A DNA stretch of 64,000 nucleotides from Pedobacter agri PB92 (GTDB lineage: Bacteria; Bacteroidota; Bacteroidia; Sphingobacteriales; Sphingobacteriaceae): the NCBI RefSeq assembly GCF_000258495.1, contig NZ_AJLG01000001.1, forward strand, positions 1 through 64,000, written 5' to 3'. Positions within the stretch are counted from its first letter, which is position 1; the number at the start of each line of letters is the position of its first letter. The translations under genes were made by a program, and so were the position numbers. The notes beneath the pieces were generated by a model that saw only the letters and a program-made list of their open reading frames with translations, ran no database searches and was not told where the DNA came from. Below, piece after piece: positions 17,892-25,294 of the stretch.

Positions 17892-18893
17892 TTAAATTAC
17901 TCTTGGTCCTTCGGCGTTAACCGATGAAACGTAAGCTTTGCTGTTAATATTAATCTTGTGAAGATGTTGTTGTTGTGCTTTAGTTATTTTCTTGGCTGTT
18001 TCTTCATCTTTGGTTAAGGCAAAAACGGATGGCCCTGAACCTGAAATACCGAAGCCAATTGCACCATTTTCCATGGCAATGTTTCTCATTTCTTCAAAAC
18101 CTGGAATGAGGATGGAGCGGGTTGGTTCTACCAAAACATCTTTCATACTCCGGCCGATTAAATCGAAATCATTCATGAATAGTCCGCTAACCAGGCCTGC
18201 AACATTTCCCCATTGGGTAACTGCATCTTTTAAAAATACTTTGCTGCGAATCATCTGGCGGGCATCTTTAGTCGGTACATCAACTTCGGGATAAACAATT
18301 GCTGCATACATTCCAGCTGGTGTTGGTAAAGAAATTACATCGAGTGGTTCGTAACTTCTAACCAAAACAAATCCACCTAAAATGGCAGGTGCAACATTAT
18401 CTGCATGGCCATAACCACAGGCTAATTCTTCACCTTTCATAGCAAAAGGAACAAGCTCTTTTGGTGTTAATAAATCGCCCATTAGTTTGTTGATGGCAAA
18501 TAAACCCGCAACGGTACTTGCAGAGCTTGAGCCCAATCCGCTACCGATTGGCATCTTTTTGTGTAGCTCGATTTCAACGCCTACATCCAAGCGGTTAATG
18601 TGTTGTAAATAGTGCTGAACGCTTGCGCTAACTGTATTTTTCGCTGCATCTAAAGGCAAGCGACCGTCATCGCCAGTGATTTTTTTAATAACTACTCCTG
18701 GTGTTTCCGTTAAACGCATCTCGACTTCATCGCCAGGTTCATTTACAGCGAAACCTAAGACATCGAAACCGCACACAACGTTGGCAACAGTTGCCGGAGC
18801 GAAAACTCTAACCCCCAAGCCCCTAAAGGGGGCTTTTGCCTTTCCATTGTTCATATCCAATGTTTCAACAGGGTTTGTATTATTATTTGACAT
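17892..18893 (-). CDS. thrB: Homoserine kinase, with repeat-encoded N-terminal extension
   Basis: ThrB phosphorylates homoserine with ATP. The GHMP kinase motif PIGSGLGSSSAS is present, as is the C-terminal GFGISGSGPSVFAL. The conserved body begins at VFAPATVANVVCGFDVLGF (residue 30 onward). The preceding ~29 residues are not family-like. Residues ~19-29 (AKAPFRGLGVR) are encoded by a palindromic CCCCTAAAGGGGG-type repeat at 18807-18837. Starts at 18893 or at the second Met, 18854, both include this stretch, so either the extension is translated or initiation uses a non-ATG codon nearer residue 30. thrB lies between thrA (119 nt) and thrC (79 nt). Confidence 0.94.
   Translation of the reverse strand: MSNNNTNPVETLDMNNGKAKAPFRGLGVRVFAPATVANVVCGFDVLGFAVNEPGDEVEMRLTETPGVVIKKITGDDGRLPLDAAKNTVSASVQHYLQHINRLDVGVEIELHKKMPIGSGLGSSSASTVAGLFAINKLMGDLLTPKELVPFAMKGEELACGYGHADNVAPAILGGFVLVRSYEPLDVISLPTPAGMYAAIVYPEVDVPTKDARQMIRSKVFLKDAVTQWGNVAGLVSGLFMNDFDLIGRSMKDVLVEPTRSILIPGFEEMRNIAMENGAIGFGISGSGPSVFALTKDEETAKKITKAQQQHLHKININSKAYVSSVNAEGPRVI
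18807..18837. repeat. CCCCTAAAGGGG palindrome overlapping the thrB start
   Basis: AGCCCC-TAAAG-GGGGCT with flanking CTAACCCCCA lies inside the reading frame of thrB. A degenerate relative, CCCCCTTTAGAGGG, occurs at 18988-19001 between thrA and thrB. Confidence 0.65.
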
Positions 18894-19012
18894 GATTATT
18901 TATTTTTTTCCAAAACTGAGGTCTTGGGCTATTTTGTTAATTTTCTAGGTTCCTTTATCATTGCTCATTTCCATATCGCCTGTAATTCCCCCTTTAGAGG
19001 GTAGGTGATTGT

Positions 19013-21463
19013 TTATGGATTTTGCCCAACATTTATAATGTCAGCGAAAACGCCGGCGGCGGTAACTTCTGCACCTGCACCCGGACCTTTTACTACCAAT
19101 GGACGAGATTTGTACCTGTCTGTTGTAAATGATATAATGTTATCACTTCCTGAAAGCATATAAAACGGGTGGCTGTCATCAACCATTTGCAGACTGATTT
19201 CTACATTACCATCTTCGAGCTTTCCAATGTACCGGAGCACTTTTCCGCCATTTGCAGCTTGGTTTTTTAGGTCTTCAAAATAAGCGGCGTTTTTCTGCAG
19301 TTCAGTGTAAAAATCCTCTACCGAAGTGGCATTTAAACAAGCCTCGGGTAAAATATTATCGATTTTAACATCGGCAGCTTCCAAAGGATAACCGGCGTCA
19401 CGAGCCAGAATTAACATTTTACGCATGAAATCCTTTCCATTCAAATCATCACGTGGGTCTGGTTCGGTATAGCCCAATTCCTGCGCTTCCTTAACCGTTT
19501 CATAAAATCCTGCATCACCTTTAAAGTTGTTAAAGATGTAAGAAATCGTTCCAGATAAAATCGCCTCAATGCGGGCAACTTTATCACCACTCATCATCAA
19601 TTCTCTTAAAGTGCGGATGATTGGTAAACCTGCACCAACATTGGTTTCATAATAAAAATCTACACCAAATTTGCGGGCGGTATCTTTAAAAGATTTATAC
19701 TGGGCAAAGTCGGCCGAATTTCCTTTTTTGTTACAGGTAACAACGGAAATGCTGCTTTCGAAAATGCTTTGGTAATATTCAATTGGCGATTCTGCTGCAG
19801 TATTATCAACGAAAACACAGTTTGGCAAATTCATCGATTTCATTCGCTCTACAAAAAGTGATAAATCAGCTGTTTCACCATTGCTATCTAAATTGTTCTC
19901 CCAATCTTCAAGCGATAATCCTTCTGCTTTGAAAATCATTTTACGGGTATTGCTAATTCCCGCAACTTTAACTTGTAAATCATTATTTGCCGCAAGAAAT
20001 GGCATTTGCTCTTTCAATTGGTTGAATAACGTTTTGCCGATATTTCCGGTTCCCAAACAGAAAATATTCAGGGTACGTTTCAAATCAGTAAAGAAGGCAT
20101 CGTGAACAGCATTAACGGCTTTTGATAAATCATCTTTACTGATAATCACCGAGATGTTGTACTCGGAAGAACCTTGTGCAATAGCCCGAACGTTGATGCC
20201 GTTTCTGCCTAAAGCACTGAATAATCGTCCGCTCATACCTGGTGTGCGTTTCATATTTTCGCCAACTATGGCTAAAACAGCAAGATTATTTTCAACCTCT
20301 GGTAAGGCCAGTTTGTTGGCATCCAGTTCCAACTCGAATTCTTTTTTAATTAAAGCAATTGCCTGCCCGGCATCAGTTGGTTTAACTGCAAAAGTAATAC
20401 TATGCTCTGATGAAGATTGTGTAATCAGCACTACATTAATTTGCTCCCGAGAGAGTAAAGAGAATAATCTCCCACTAAAACCAGCTTTGCCAACCATACC
20501 ACTGCCAGTTAAATTAATGATGCTAATGTGGTCGATGGAAGAAATACCTTTTATGGGTAAGCTAGATGTTTTTACGTCGCTTTTAATATAGGTTCCTGCA
20601 AAATCAGGCTGAAAAGTATTCTTAATAACAAGCGGAATCTTCTTCATGAAAGCCGGAATCATCGTTGGCGGATAAATTACTTTCGCTCCGAAATAACTCA
20701 ACTCCATTGCTTCGGTATAACTCAATTCGGGTAAAGAAAATGCTTTTTTTACAATTCGAGGGTCGGCCGTCATCATGCCGTTTACATCGGTCCAGATTTC
20801 GATTTCTTCTGCATTTAAAGCCGCACCCCAAACTGCAGCCGTATAATCAGAACCACCACGCCCGAGGGTTGTTACTCTGCCGGCTGCATTGCTGGCAATA
20901 AAACCAGTTACGAAAAGCACATTTTCTTTATGAGCCTGGTAAAAATCATTAATCAACATTTCTGTCAATTCGGTATCAACCTTTGCCTGCCCGAAATTGC
21001 TGTCGGTTTTTATAAATTCTGAACCGTTAACATATAAAGCTTCTGGCAATTGTTGCGAGGCGATGTGTGCAATCATGAAAGATGAGCAGCGTTCGCCATA
21101 ACTTAAAATCTGATCTTTCGTTTGCAGACTCAGCTCTTTAAGGTTGGTTACTGCCTGCAACAGATCTTCTAGCTCATTAAAAAATATTTTTAAGCGGGTA
21201 AAAACCGGGTTTTGCGCTGCTGCTGGTAAAAGCGAACGGATTACTGCAAAATGTTTTGCCTCAATCTCTTTTAGGCCGGCATCGTAACTTTCACCGCGTT
21301 CGGCTTTTTCTGCCATGTCGGTTAGCAAGTTGGTCACCCCACTCATTGCCGATAATACAACTACCGGATTGCTTTGTAATTTTTCTTTTGCTACTATGTT
21401 TAACAGCGTTTTAATGTTCTCGGCCGAACCTACGGATGTGCCGCCGAATTTTAATACTTTCAT
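19013..21463 (-). CDS. thrA: Bifunctional aspartokinase / homoserine dehydrogenase I
   Basis: ThrA catalyses the first and third steps of the threonine branch. The 816-aa fusion has an aspartokinase domain (KFGGTSVGSAENI at residues 4-16; TLGRGGSDYTAA), two ACT regulatory repeats (about 310-460, e.g. VAIVGENM-type AILAIVGENMKRTPGMSGRLF) and a homoserine dehydrogenase domain (FCLGTGNIGKTLFNQL, then YTEPDPRDDLNGKD). Length equals E. coli ThrA (820 aa). It is the first gene of the thr operon and is preceded by a leader peptide and terminator, so transcription should respond to threonyl- and isoleucyl-tRNA charging. The ACT domains imply feedback control as well. Confidence 0.97.
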   Translation of the reverse strand: MKVLKFGGTSVGSAENIKTLLNIVAKEKLQSNPVVVLSAMSGVTNLLTDMAEKAERGESYDAGLKEIEAKHFAVIRSLLPAAAQNPVFTRLKIFFNELEDLLQAVTNLKELSLQTKDQILSYGERCSSFMIAHIASQQLPEALYVNGSEFIKTDSNFGQAKVDTELTEMLINDFYQAHKENVLFVTGFIASNAAGRVTTLGRGGSDYTAAVWGAALNAEEIEIWTDVNGMMTADPRIVKKAFSLPELSYTEAMELSYFGAKVIYPPTMIPAFMKKIPLVIKNTFQPDFAGTYIKSDVKTSSLPIKGISSIDHISIINLTGSGMVGKAGFSGRLFSLLSREQINVVLITQSSSEHSITFAVKPTDAGQAIALIKKEFELELDANKLALPEVENNLAVLAIVGENMKRTPGMSGRLFSALGRNGINVRAIAQGSSEYNISVIISKDDLSKAVNAVHDAFFTDLKRTLNIFCLGTGNIGKTLFNQLKEQMPFLAANNDLQVKVAGISNTRKMIFKAEGLSLEDWENNLDSNGETADLSLFVERMKSMNLPNCVFVDNTAAESPIEYYQSIFESSISVVTCNKKGNSADFAQYKSFKDTARKFGVDFYYETNVGAGLPIIRTLRELMMSGDKVARIEAILSGTISYIFNNFKGDAGFYETVKEAQELGYTEPDPRDDLNGKDFMRKMLILARDAGYPLEAADVKIDNILPEACLNATSVEDFYTELQKNAAYFEDLKNQAANGGKVLRYIGKLEDGNVEISLQMVDDSHPFYMLSGSDNIISFTTDRYKSRPLVVKGPGAGAEVTAAGVFADIINVGQNP

Positions 21464-21536
21464 CAGTTTTTAGTTTTAATGAATCTTACACTTTTGCTTG
21501 TTAATTATTTTGTGCAGTTTCAATGGTTTTTGGTTT

Positions 21537-21570
21537 AAAAAAAAAGCGCCCCGATTTGTGTCGGGACGCT
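21537..21570 (-). terminator. thr operon attenuator terminator
   Basis: On the minus strand AGCGTCCCGA and TCGGGGCGCT form a 10-bp stem (one U-G) with loop CACAAA, followed by nine U. It lies between the leader peptide and thrA. The leader sequence ATTTGTTGT just upstream could pair with ACACAAAT in the loop/stem and act as antiterminator. Confidence 0.88.
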
Positions 21571-21603
21571 TTCTGTGTTTATCTTTTTTCAATTTACAAC
21601 AAA

Positions 21604-21669
21604 TTAGCCTCCCTGATTTTCTCCGGTGGTAATAATAATCGTTGTAATAATTGATGTGTTAAAATTCAT
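21604..21669 (-). CDS. thrL: thr operon leader peptide
   Basis: The minus strand from ATG at 21669 encodes a 21-residue peptide, MNFNTSIITTIIITT followed by GENQGG and stop. Ten of 21 residues are Thr or Ile, clustered as IITTIIITT, closely resembling in design the E. coli ThrL leader (TTITTTITITT). An intrinsic terminator follows 34 nt after the stop and thrA 74 nt after that. Ribosome stalling at these codons when Thr-tRNA or Ile-tRNA is scarce would allow antitermination; this mechanism is inferred from the architecture. Attenuators for amino-acid operons have been predicted in Bacteroidetes before, as far as I recall. Confidence 0.88.
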   Translation of the reverse strand: MNFNTSIITTIIITTGENQGG

Positions 21670-21675
21670 GTTCTT

Positions 21676-21692
21676 GGTGTACTTTGTACACC
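21676..21692 (-). promoter_or_regulatory. Palindrome at the thr transcript 5' end
   Basis: GGTGTAC-TTT-GTACACC is a perfect 7-bp inverted repeat directly after the probable -7 box and 6 nt before the leader ATG. It could be an operator or a 5' stabilising hairpin. Confidence 0.5.
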
Positions 21693-21725
21693 GTAAAGTA
21701 GAAGATTATTTTTTTAAAATGCAAA
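21693..21725 (-). promoter_or_regulatory. Putative thr operon promoter
   Basis: On the minus strand TTTG (21722-21725), a 21-nt spacer and TACTTTAC (21693-21700) resemble the Bacteroidetes promoter; the -7 box ends in C rather than G and has one other change. It places the transcript start about 15-20 nt before the leader ATG. Confidence 0.5.
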
Positions 21726-22221
21726 TGTTTTTGAAAATTATTTAAAAATATTTTAATAAAACGATTAACCAGATGAAATGACAGCATGTTTTGAACCGAA
21801 AACTAATATGGGTTTTCATATGCTGGATCGAACTTCCACCCTTTTTTCAAGGAGGTGTGCCCGCAGGCGGAGCGGTTAATTCAATAGAGCTATTTTTAGA
21901 AAAGCTGAATCAGTAATTCTTCGGCTGGAGCAGTCCTGCCATTTGCTACAATCTTTTTTTAACTTCCATCATGCCGAGGCAGGGGGGGAACCATTTCATC
22001 GGCTGCAATGCTTCGTGCCTCAGCATAACAGTTTATTAAGGGCCGCTGCTAAAAAAAAGTATTTTCGCGTCTGTCAGGTTTAGTTAAATCTGGTTTGTGG
22101 AACTATTTGAGTTTATCGTTCCAATGGGTTAGAAATTTAGATTTTCCTGAGTAAGACAGAAAGGTTAAGTCGGTCGTTATGGAATAGCCAGCAATTGAGA
22201 ATCATTAATAAAAAAAATTAC
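21726..22221. other. Gene-free region with degenerate palindromic repeats
   Basis: No credible gene is visible. Three repeat remnants can be seen. CCACCC...GGAGGTG lies at about 21837-21858. AGTCCTGC...TTTGCTACAATC at 21932-21954 looks like an internally deleted copy of the 52-nt repeat at 23150-23206. Inverted arms ATGCCGAGGCA (21971-21981) and TGCCTCAGCAT (22016-22026) match at 10 of 11 positions. An AT-rich part upstream of the thr promoter shows nothing else. Confidence 0.55.
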
Positions 22222-22557
22222 ATGAAATTCATTTCCTTTCTCTTATTCCTTTTGACTTTTAGTATCCATACTTACCCTCAATCCGCACCAGTAATAAGAA
22301 TGAGGTGTTATGCAACAATCTCAGAAAATCAAGCACTTTGGATCGTTGTATTAAAAAAGAAGAGCTATATTTTAAATCATTCACCAGAAAGATTGATTAG
22401 ACCTGAAACAGTCGAAAACATAAAAATTTTAAAAAATGCGGAAGCAACGGCGCTATATGGAGTCCGGGCGGTTAATGGCGTTGTGGTTGTAACCATTAAG
22501 AAATCTAAATCCAGAGAAGAATATAAGCGGTTAAAAACTTATTTCGAAAAAGCTTAG
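22222..22557 (+). CDS. Small secreted protein with TonB-receptor plug motif
   Basis: From the ATG at 22222 the product is 111 aa, with a signal peptide (KFISFLLFLLTFSIHTYPQS). Its C-terminal half, PETVENIKILKNAEATALYGVRAVNGVVVVTIKK, matches the end of the plug domain of SusC/RagA-type TonB-dependent receptors (usually ATALYGxRGANGVVLITTK). No barrel follows. It may be a free plug-like periplasmic protein or the remnant of a receptor. I prefer this start over an in-frame TTG at 22195 because it gives a proper signal peptide. It converges on the next gene with 2 nt between stops. Confidence 0.65.
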   Translation: MKFISFLLFLLTFSIHTYPQSAPVIRMRCYATISENQALWIVVLKKKSYILNHSPERLIRPETVENIKILKNAEATALYGVRAVNGVVVVTIKKSKSREEYKRLKTYFEKA

Positions 22558-22559
22558 GC

Positions 22560-23009
22560 TTAACTTCTTACCCCAATATAAATCTCCACTTCAGATGCTG
22601 CTCCTTGTTGAGATTTCGCTCCATAAACTTCAAAATCTGCATTATAAGTTCTGTATAAAGCAATGTCGTTTGCCCAGATTTCCTGCCAGGTTTCTACAAC
22701 TGCTTGAGGCATTTCACCTTTCGCCGTATATTTTATAAGTCTATCATTTTTAATTTCTCTGCCAACCAAACCATCAGGAATATCAGCCAAAGTAGTTACC
22801 CGATGCCCTAAAATGGTGCTGTACTTTCCTGTGTAATTACTTTCGTAATCAGTGTAGATAGCGTAAACATCGTCGCTTTCTTTATTTGGAATTTTATTTG
22901 AGATTCCTTCAGTGTAGAATCGTTGCCAAAGCATACCTAGATCTGTTGATGCCTGATTATTCTGGTTTGTTGTTTCAGTAGAGATGCCAATAATTTTGAA
23001 GTTTTCCAT
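22560..23009 (-). CDS. GyrI-like / AraC effector-binding domain protein
   Basis: The 149-aa product, starting at MENFKIIGIST, matches the stand-alone effector-binding (GyrI-like, AraC_E_bind) fold: an N-terminal strand-helix unit with LWQRFY, a middle VYAIYTDYES strand, GREIKNDRLIKYTAKGEMPQAV, then TWQEIWAND...YNADFEVYG and the final strand EVEIYIGV. Such proteins bind small hydrophobic molecules or sequester toxins from gyrase; the ligand here is unknown. The ATG at 23009 fits the domain border better than one at 23042, which would add 11 unrelated residues. Confidence 0.85.
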   Translation of the reverse strand: MENFKIIGISTETTNQNNQASTDLGMLWQRFYTEGISNKIPNKESDDVYAIYTDYESNYTGKYSTILGHRVTTLADIPDGLVGREIKNDRLIKYTAKGEMPQAVVETWQEIWANDIALYRTYNADFEVYGAKSQQGAASEVEIYIGVRS

Positions 23010-23049
23010 GGGATAGGTTTTTAGCGAAGATAACGTTTTCAATGATGTT

Positions 23050-23125
23050 GTCAGTCTGAGCTTGTCGAAGAACTTTTTATATTATTACCCTTCGACAGAT
23101 CACGATAATCAAATGGCTGAGACTT
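23050..23125. repeat. GTCAGTCTGAGCTTGTCGAAGA-type palindromic repeat
   Basis: GTCAGTCTGAGCTTGTCGAA (23050 onward) and an inverse partner, CTTCGACAGATCACG...GGCTGAGACT (to about 23123), form interrupted arms. I know this word as a recurring intergenic repeat in Bacteroidetes genomes. Confidence 0.6.
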
Positions 23126-23149
23126 GTTACAAAATCTTTTGTTTCTAAA

Positions 23150-23206
23150 CCTGATTGTAGCGAACACGGAGCGCAGCGGAGTAAAGCGAAAAGCAGGACT
23201 AACGTT
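23150..23206 (-). repeat. 52-nt dispersed repeat, copy 1
   Basis: Read on the minus strand, TAGTCCTGCTTTTCGCTTTA continues to CCGTGTTCGCTACAATCAGG. It matches the plus-strand copy at 47793-47844 at 45 of 52 positions by eye. It lies just upstream of rsgA. Confidence 0.8.
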
Positions 23207-23286
23207 AAAATGAAACATAGGTTTTGCTTTCCAAATCATTCTAAATCATCTTCTACTTTTACCGCCTACATCTTCCATCCTTTTCA

Positions 23287-23294
23287 TACCTTTG
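23287..23294 (+). promoter_or_regulatory. rsgA promoter -7 element
   Basis: TACCTTTG matches TANNTTTG exactly, 9 nt before the ATG at 23304. This supports that ATG over an in-frame TTG at 23292 that lies within the box. Confidence 0.5.
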
Positions 23295-23303
23295 TTTTCA
23301 AAT

Positions 23304-24224
23304 ATGCAGGGCTTAATTATTAAATCTACCGGAAGCTGGTATAGCGTTTTGGCCGATAATGGCAAACGTTACGACTGCCGGATTGTTGGCAAATTCAGGA
23401 TTAAAGGAATTAAAACGACCAACCCGATTGCAGTTGGCGACCGTGTTAAATTTGATCTGGAAAAGGACAGTAACCAGGGTTTGATAAACGAGCTGTTGCC
23501 CCGTAAAAATTACATTATCCGCAAATCAATTAACCTGAGTAAGCAGGCGCAGATCCTTGCTGCTAATCTGGATATGGCGATTTTGCTGGTCACACTGGCT
23601 TCGCCAAGAACTTCATTAGGTTTTATAGATCGTTTTTTAGTTACGGCCGAAGCTTACGATGTGCCGGCAGTTTTGGTATTCAATAAGCTGGATTTGTTTA
23701 GTAAGGAAGGTTTGGAAATCCTGCAGGATTTTAAAGAAATTTATGAGAAAATCGGTTATCCGTGTTATGAAGTTTCGGCTCTAAAAGGCATTAATATTCC
23801 CGTGATTCAAGAGTTAATAACCGATAAAATTACTTTAATTTCAGGGCATTCAGGTGTTGGGAAATCGAGCTTAATTAATGCTTTGTTGCCTGATCGTGAT
23901 TTGCGTACCGGTGAAGTTTCTGACTGGAGCGACAAAGGGCAGCACACTACCACTTTTGCAGAAATGTTTGAATTGCCGCAAGGCGGTTTTATTGTAGATA
24001 CACCTGGAATCAGGGAATTGGGGGTAATTGACATCGAAAAAGAAGAATTAGGACATTTTTTCAGGGAAATTTTCGAAACTTCTCACCACTGCCGTTTTAA
24101 TAATTGCAGACATGTAAATGAGCCTGGCTGTGCCGTAATTGAGGCGGTGAATGAAGGAGATATTGCCGTTTCGCGTTATGAAAGCTATCTGAGTATTTAT
24201 CACAATAACGATACGCGACATTAA
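23304..24224 (+). CDS. rsgA: Ribosome small subunit-dependent GTPase A
   Basis: RsgA (YjeQ) is a circularly permuted GTPase that checks late 30S maturation. The 306-aa protein shows the permuted order: an N-terminal OB-fold (residues ~1-70), G4 NKLD (127-130), then G1 GHSGVGKS (181-188) and G3 DTPG. A C-terminal zinc knuckle follows (HHCRFNNCRHVNEPGCAV). The start follows the promoter box. With era and der it is the third ribosome-assembly GTPase in the window. Confidence 0.96.
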   Translation: MQGLIIKSTGSWYSVLADNGKRYDCRIVGKFRIKGIKTTNPIAVGDRVKFDLEKDSNQGLINELLPRKNYIIRKSINLSKQAQILAANLDMAILLVTLASPRTSLGFIDRFLVTAEAYDVPAVLVFNKLDLFSKEGLEILQDFKEIYEKIGYPCYEVSALKGINIPVIQELITDKITLISGHSGVGKSSLINALLPDRDLRTGEVSDWSDKGQHTTTFAEMFELPQGGFIVDTPGIRELGVIDIEKEELGHFFREIFETSHHCRFNNCRHVNEPGCAVIEAVNEGDIAVSRYESYLSIYHNNDTRH

Positions 24225-24256
24225 GCTTAAAGCAGAATTAAATCATTATAACTTTA

Positions 24257-24290
24257 AATCTTTGTGTACTTTGTGCCTTTGCGGTTAAAA
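24257..24290 (+). repeat. CTTTGCGGTTAA-type repeat
   Basis: AATCTTTGTGTACTTTGTGC then CTTTGCGGTTAA (24277-24288) ends 9 nt before the next ATG. The same 12-mer occurs inverted at 44875-44886 and direct at 45346-45357, around the GxxExxY gene. Confidence 0.65.
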
Positions 24291-24297
24291 ATAAATT

Positions 24298-25251
24298 ATG
24301 AAATTTAAACTAGGAGATTTTGTTCGTTTTGTTGATGAAAAACGTGAAGGATATGTGACCAAGATTATCGATAGCCAAACTTTGGGCGTTACCGATGAAG
24401 ATGGTTTCGAGATTCCTGTTGCAATTGGCAATTTAACTTCAGTTTATGGACATGGTGTATCTGCCAAAGAAGTTGATGCGCCCAAACCAATTGAGGTTAA
24501 CGTTCCTTCTATCAGTAAAATTGAAAATGGAATTTATGTTGCCGTTGCTACTGATCAGAAAGCGGGTAATGTTGTTCATTTCCATCTTCAAAATCAATCG
24601 CCCAATGTGCTTTTGATTAGTTTAACAGCAGAGAAGAAGGAAAAATATTCAGGTTTGTTTCACGGTATAGTTGAATCTTACCAATCGAGTTTAATCTATT
24701 CTGCATCATTGGCTGATTTAGATATCTGGCCAGAATTTACCTTTCAGATTTTAGTTTTTAGCAAAGCTGATGTAAAACCCGTTGATCCTTTGGTGATTCG
24801 GAAAAAATTCAGGGCAAAAGATTTCTCAACAGAGCAGAAGGAGTTGCCACAATCGAAAAACAAAGGTTGGTTAATTCGTTTGGATGATCTTGTGCCGATT
24901 ACCATTGATGCACAAAAACTGAAAGAAAGCTTCTTTAAGTCACCTGCCGAGAAACGAACTGTTGAAGCACCATCAAAGGAAATTGATCTTCACATTGAAA
25001 AATTGAGAGATGACCATCATTTTTTAGAAGCTGATGAGATTTTACAAATACAACTGAATCATTTTCAAAATGCATTAGATGCTGCAGTGGTGCACCATTT
25101 TGATAAAATGGTTTTTATTCATGGTTCTGGAAATGGAACACTTAGAGATAAAATCCATAAGTTAATTAGTAAAAATCCGCATATTAAAACCTATATGGAT
25201 GCACGTAAGGAAAAGTTTGGTTATGGGGCAACCGAAGTAGTTTTTAAATAA
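24298..25251 (+). CDS. DUF2027 and Smr domain protein
   Basis: A 317-aa protein with an N-terminal DUF2027 part (KFKLGDFVRFVDEKREGYVTKI, residues ~1-60 and a beta-rich core to ~200) and a C-terminal Smr domain: EIDLHIEKL near 230, FIHGSGNGTLRDKI (the HGxGxGxL signature) and FGYGATEVVF at the end. Smr domains nick or bind nucleic acids and occur at the end of MutS2. The DUF2027-Smr combination is a Bacteroidetes arrangement. Its role may be in DNA or ribosome quality control; this is an inference. The gene begins right after a CTTTGCGGTTAA repeat. Confidence 0.88.
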   Translation: MKFKLGDFVRFVDEKREGYVTKIIDSQTLGVTDEDGFEIPVAIGNLTSVYGHGVSAKEVDAPKPIEVNVPSISKIENGIYVAVATDQKAGNVVHFHLQNQSPNVLLISLTAEKKEKYSGLFHGIVESYQSSLIYSASLADLDIWPEFTFQILVFSKADVKPVDPLVIRKKFRAKDFSTEQKELPQSKNKGWLIRLDDLVPITIDAQKLKESFFKSPAEKRTVEAPSKEIDLHIEKLRDDHHFLEADEILQIQLNHFQNALDAAVVHHFDKMVFIHGSGNGTLRDKIHKLISKNPHIKTYMDARKEKFGYGATEVVFK

Positions 25252-25294
25252 TGGCGTAATGTTTTTAGCTGTTTAATCGGTTAACTGCTAGCTG

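Noticed and set aside
20154-20591. 145-codon frame antisense to thrA
   Set aside because: It is a shadow of the thrA codons, with no start signal and no family resemblance.
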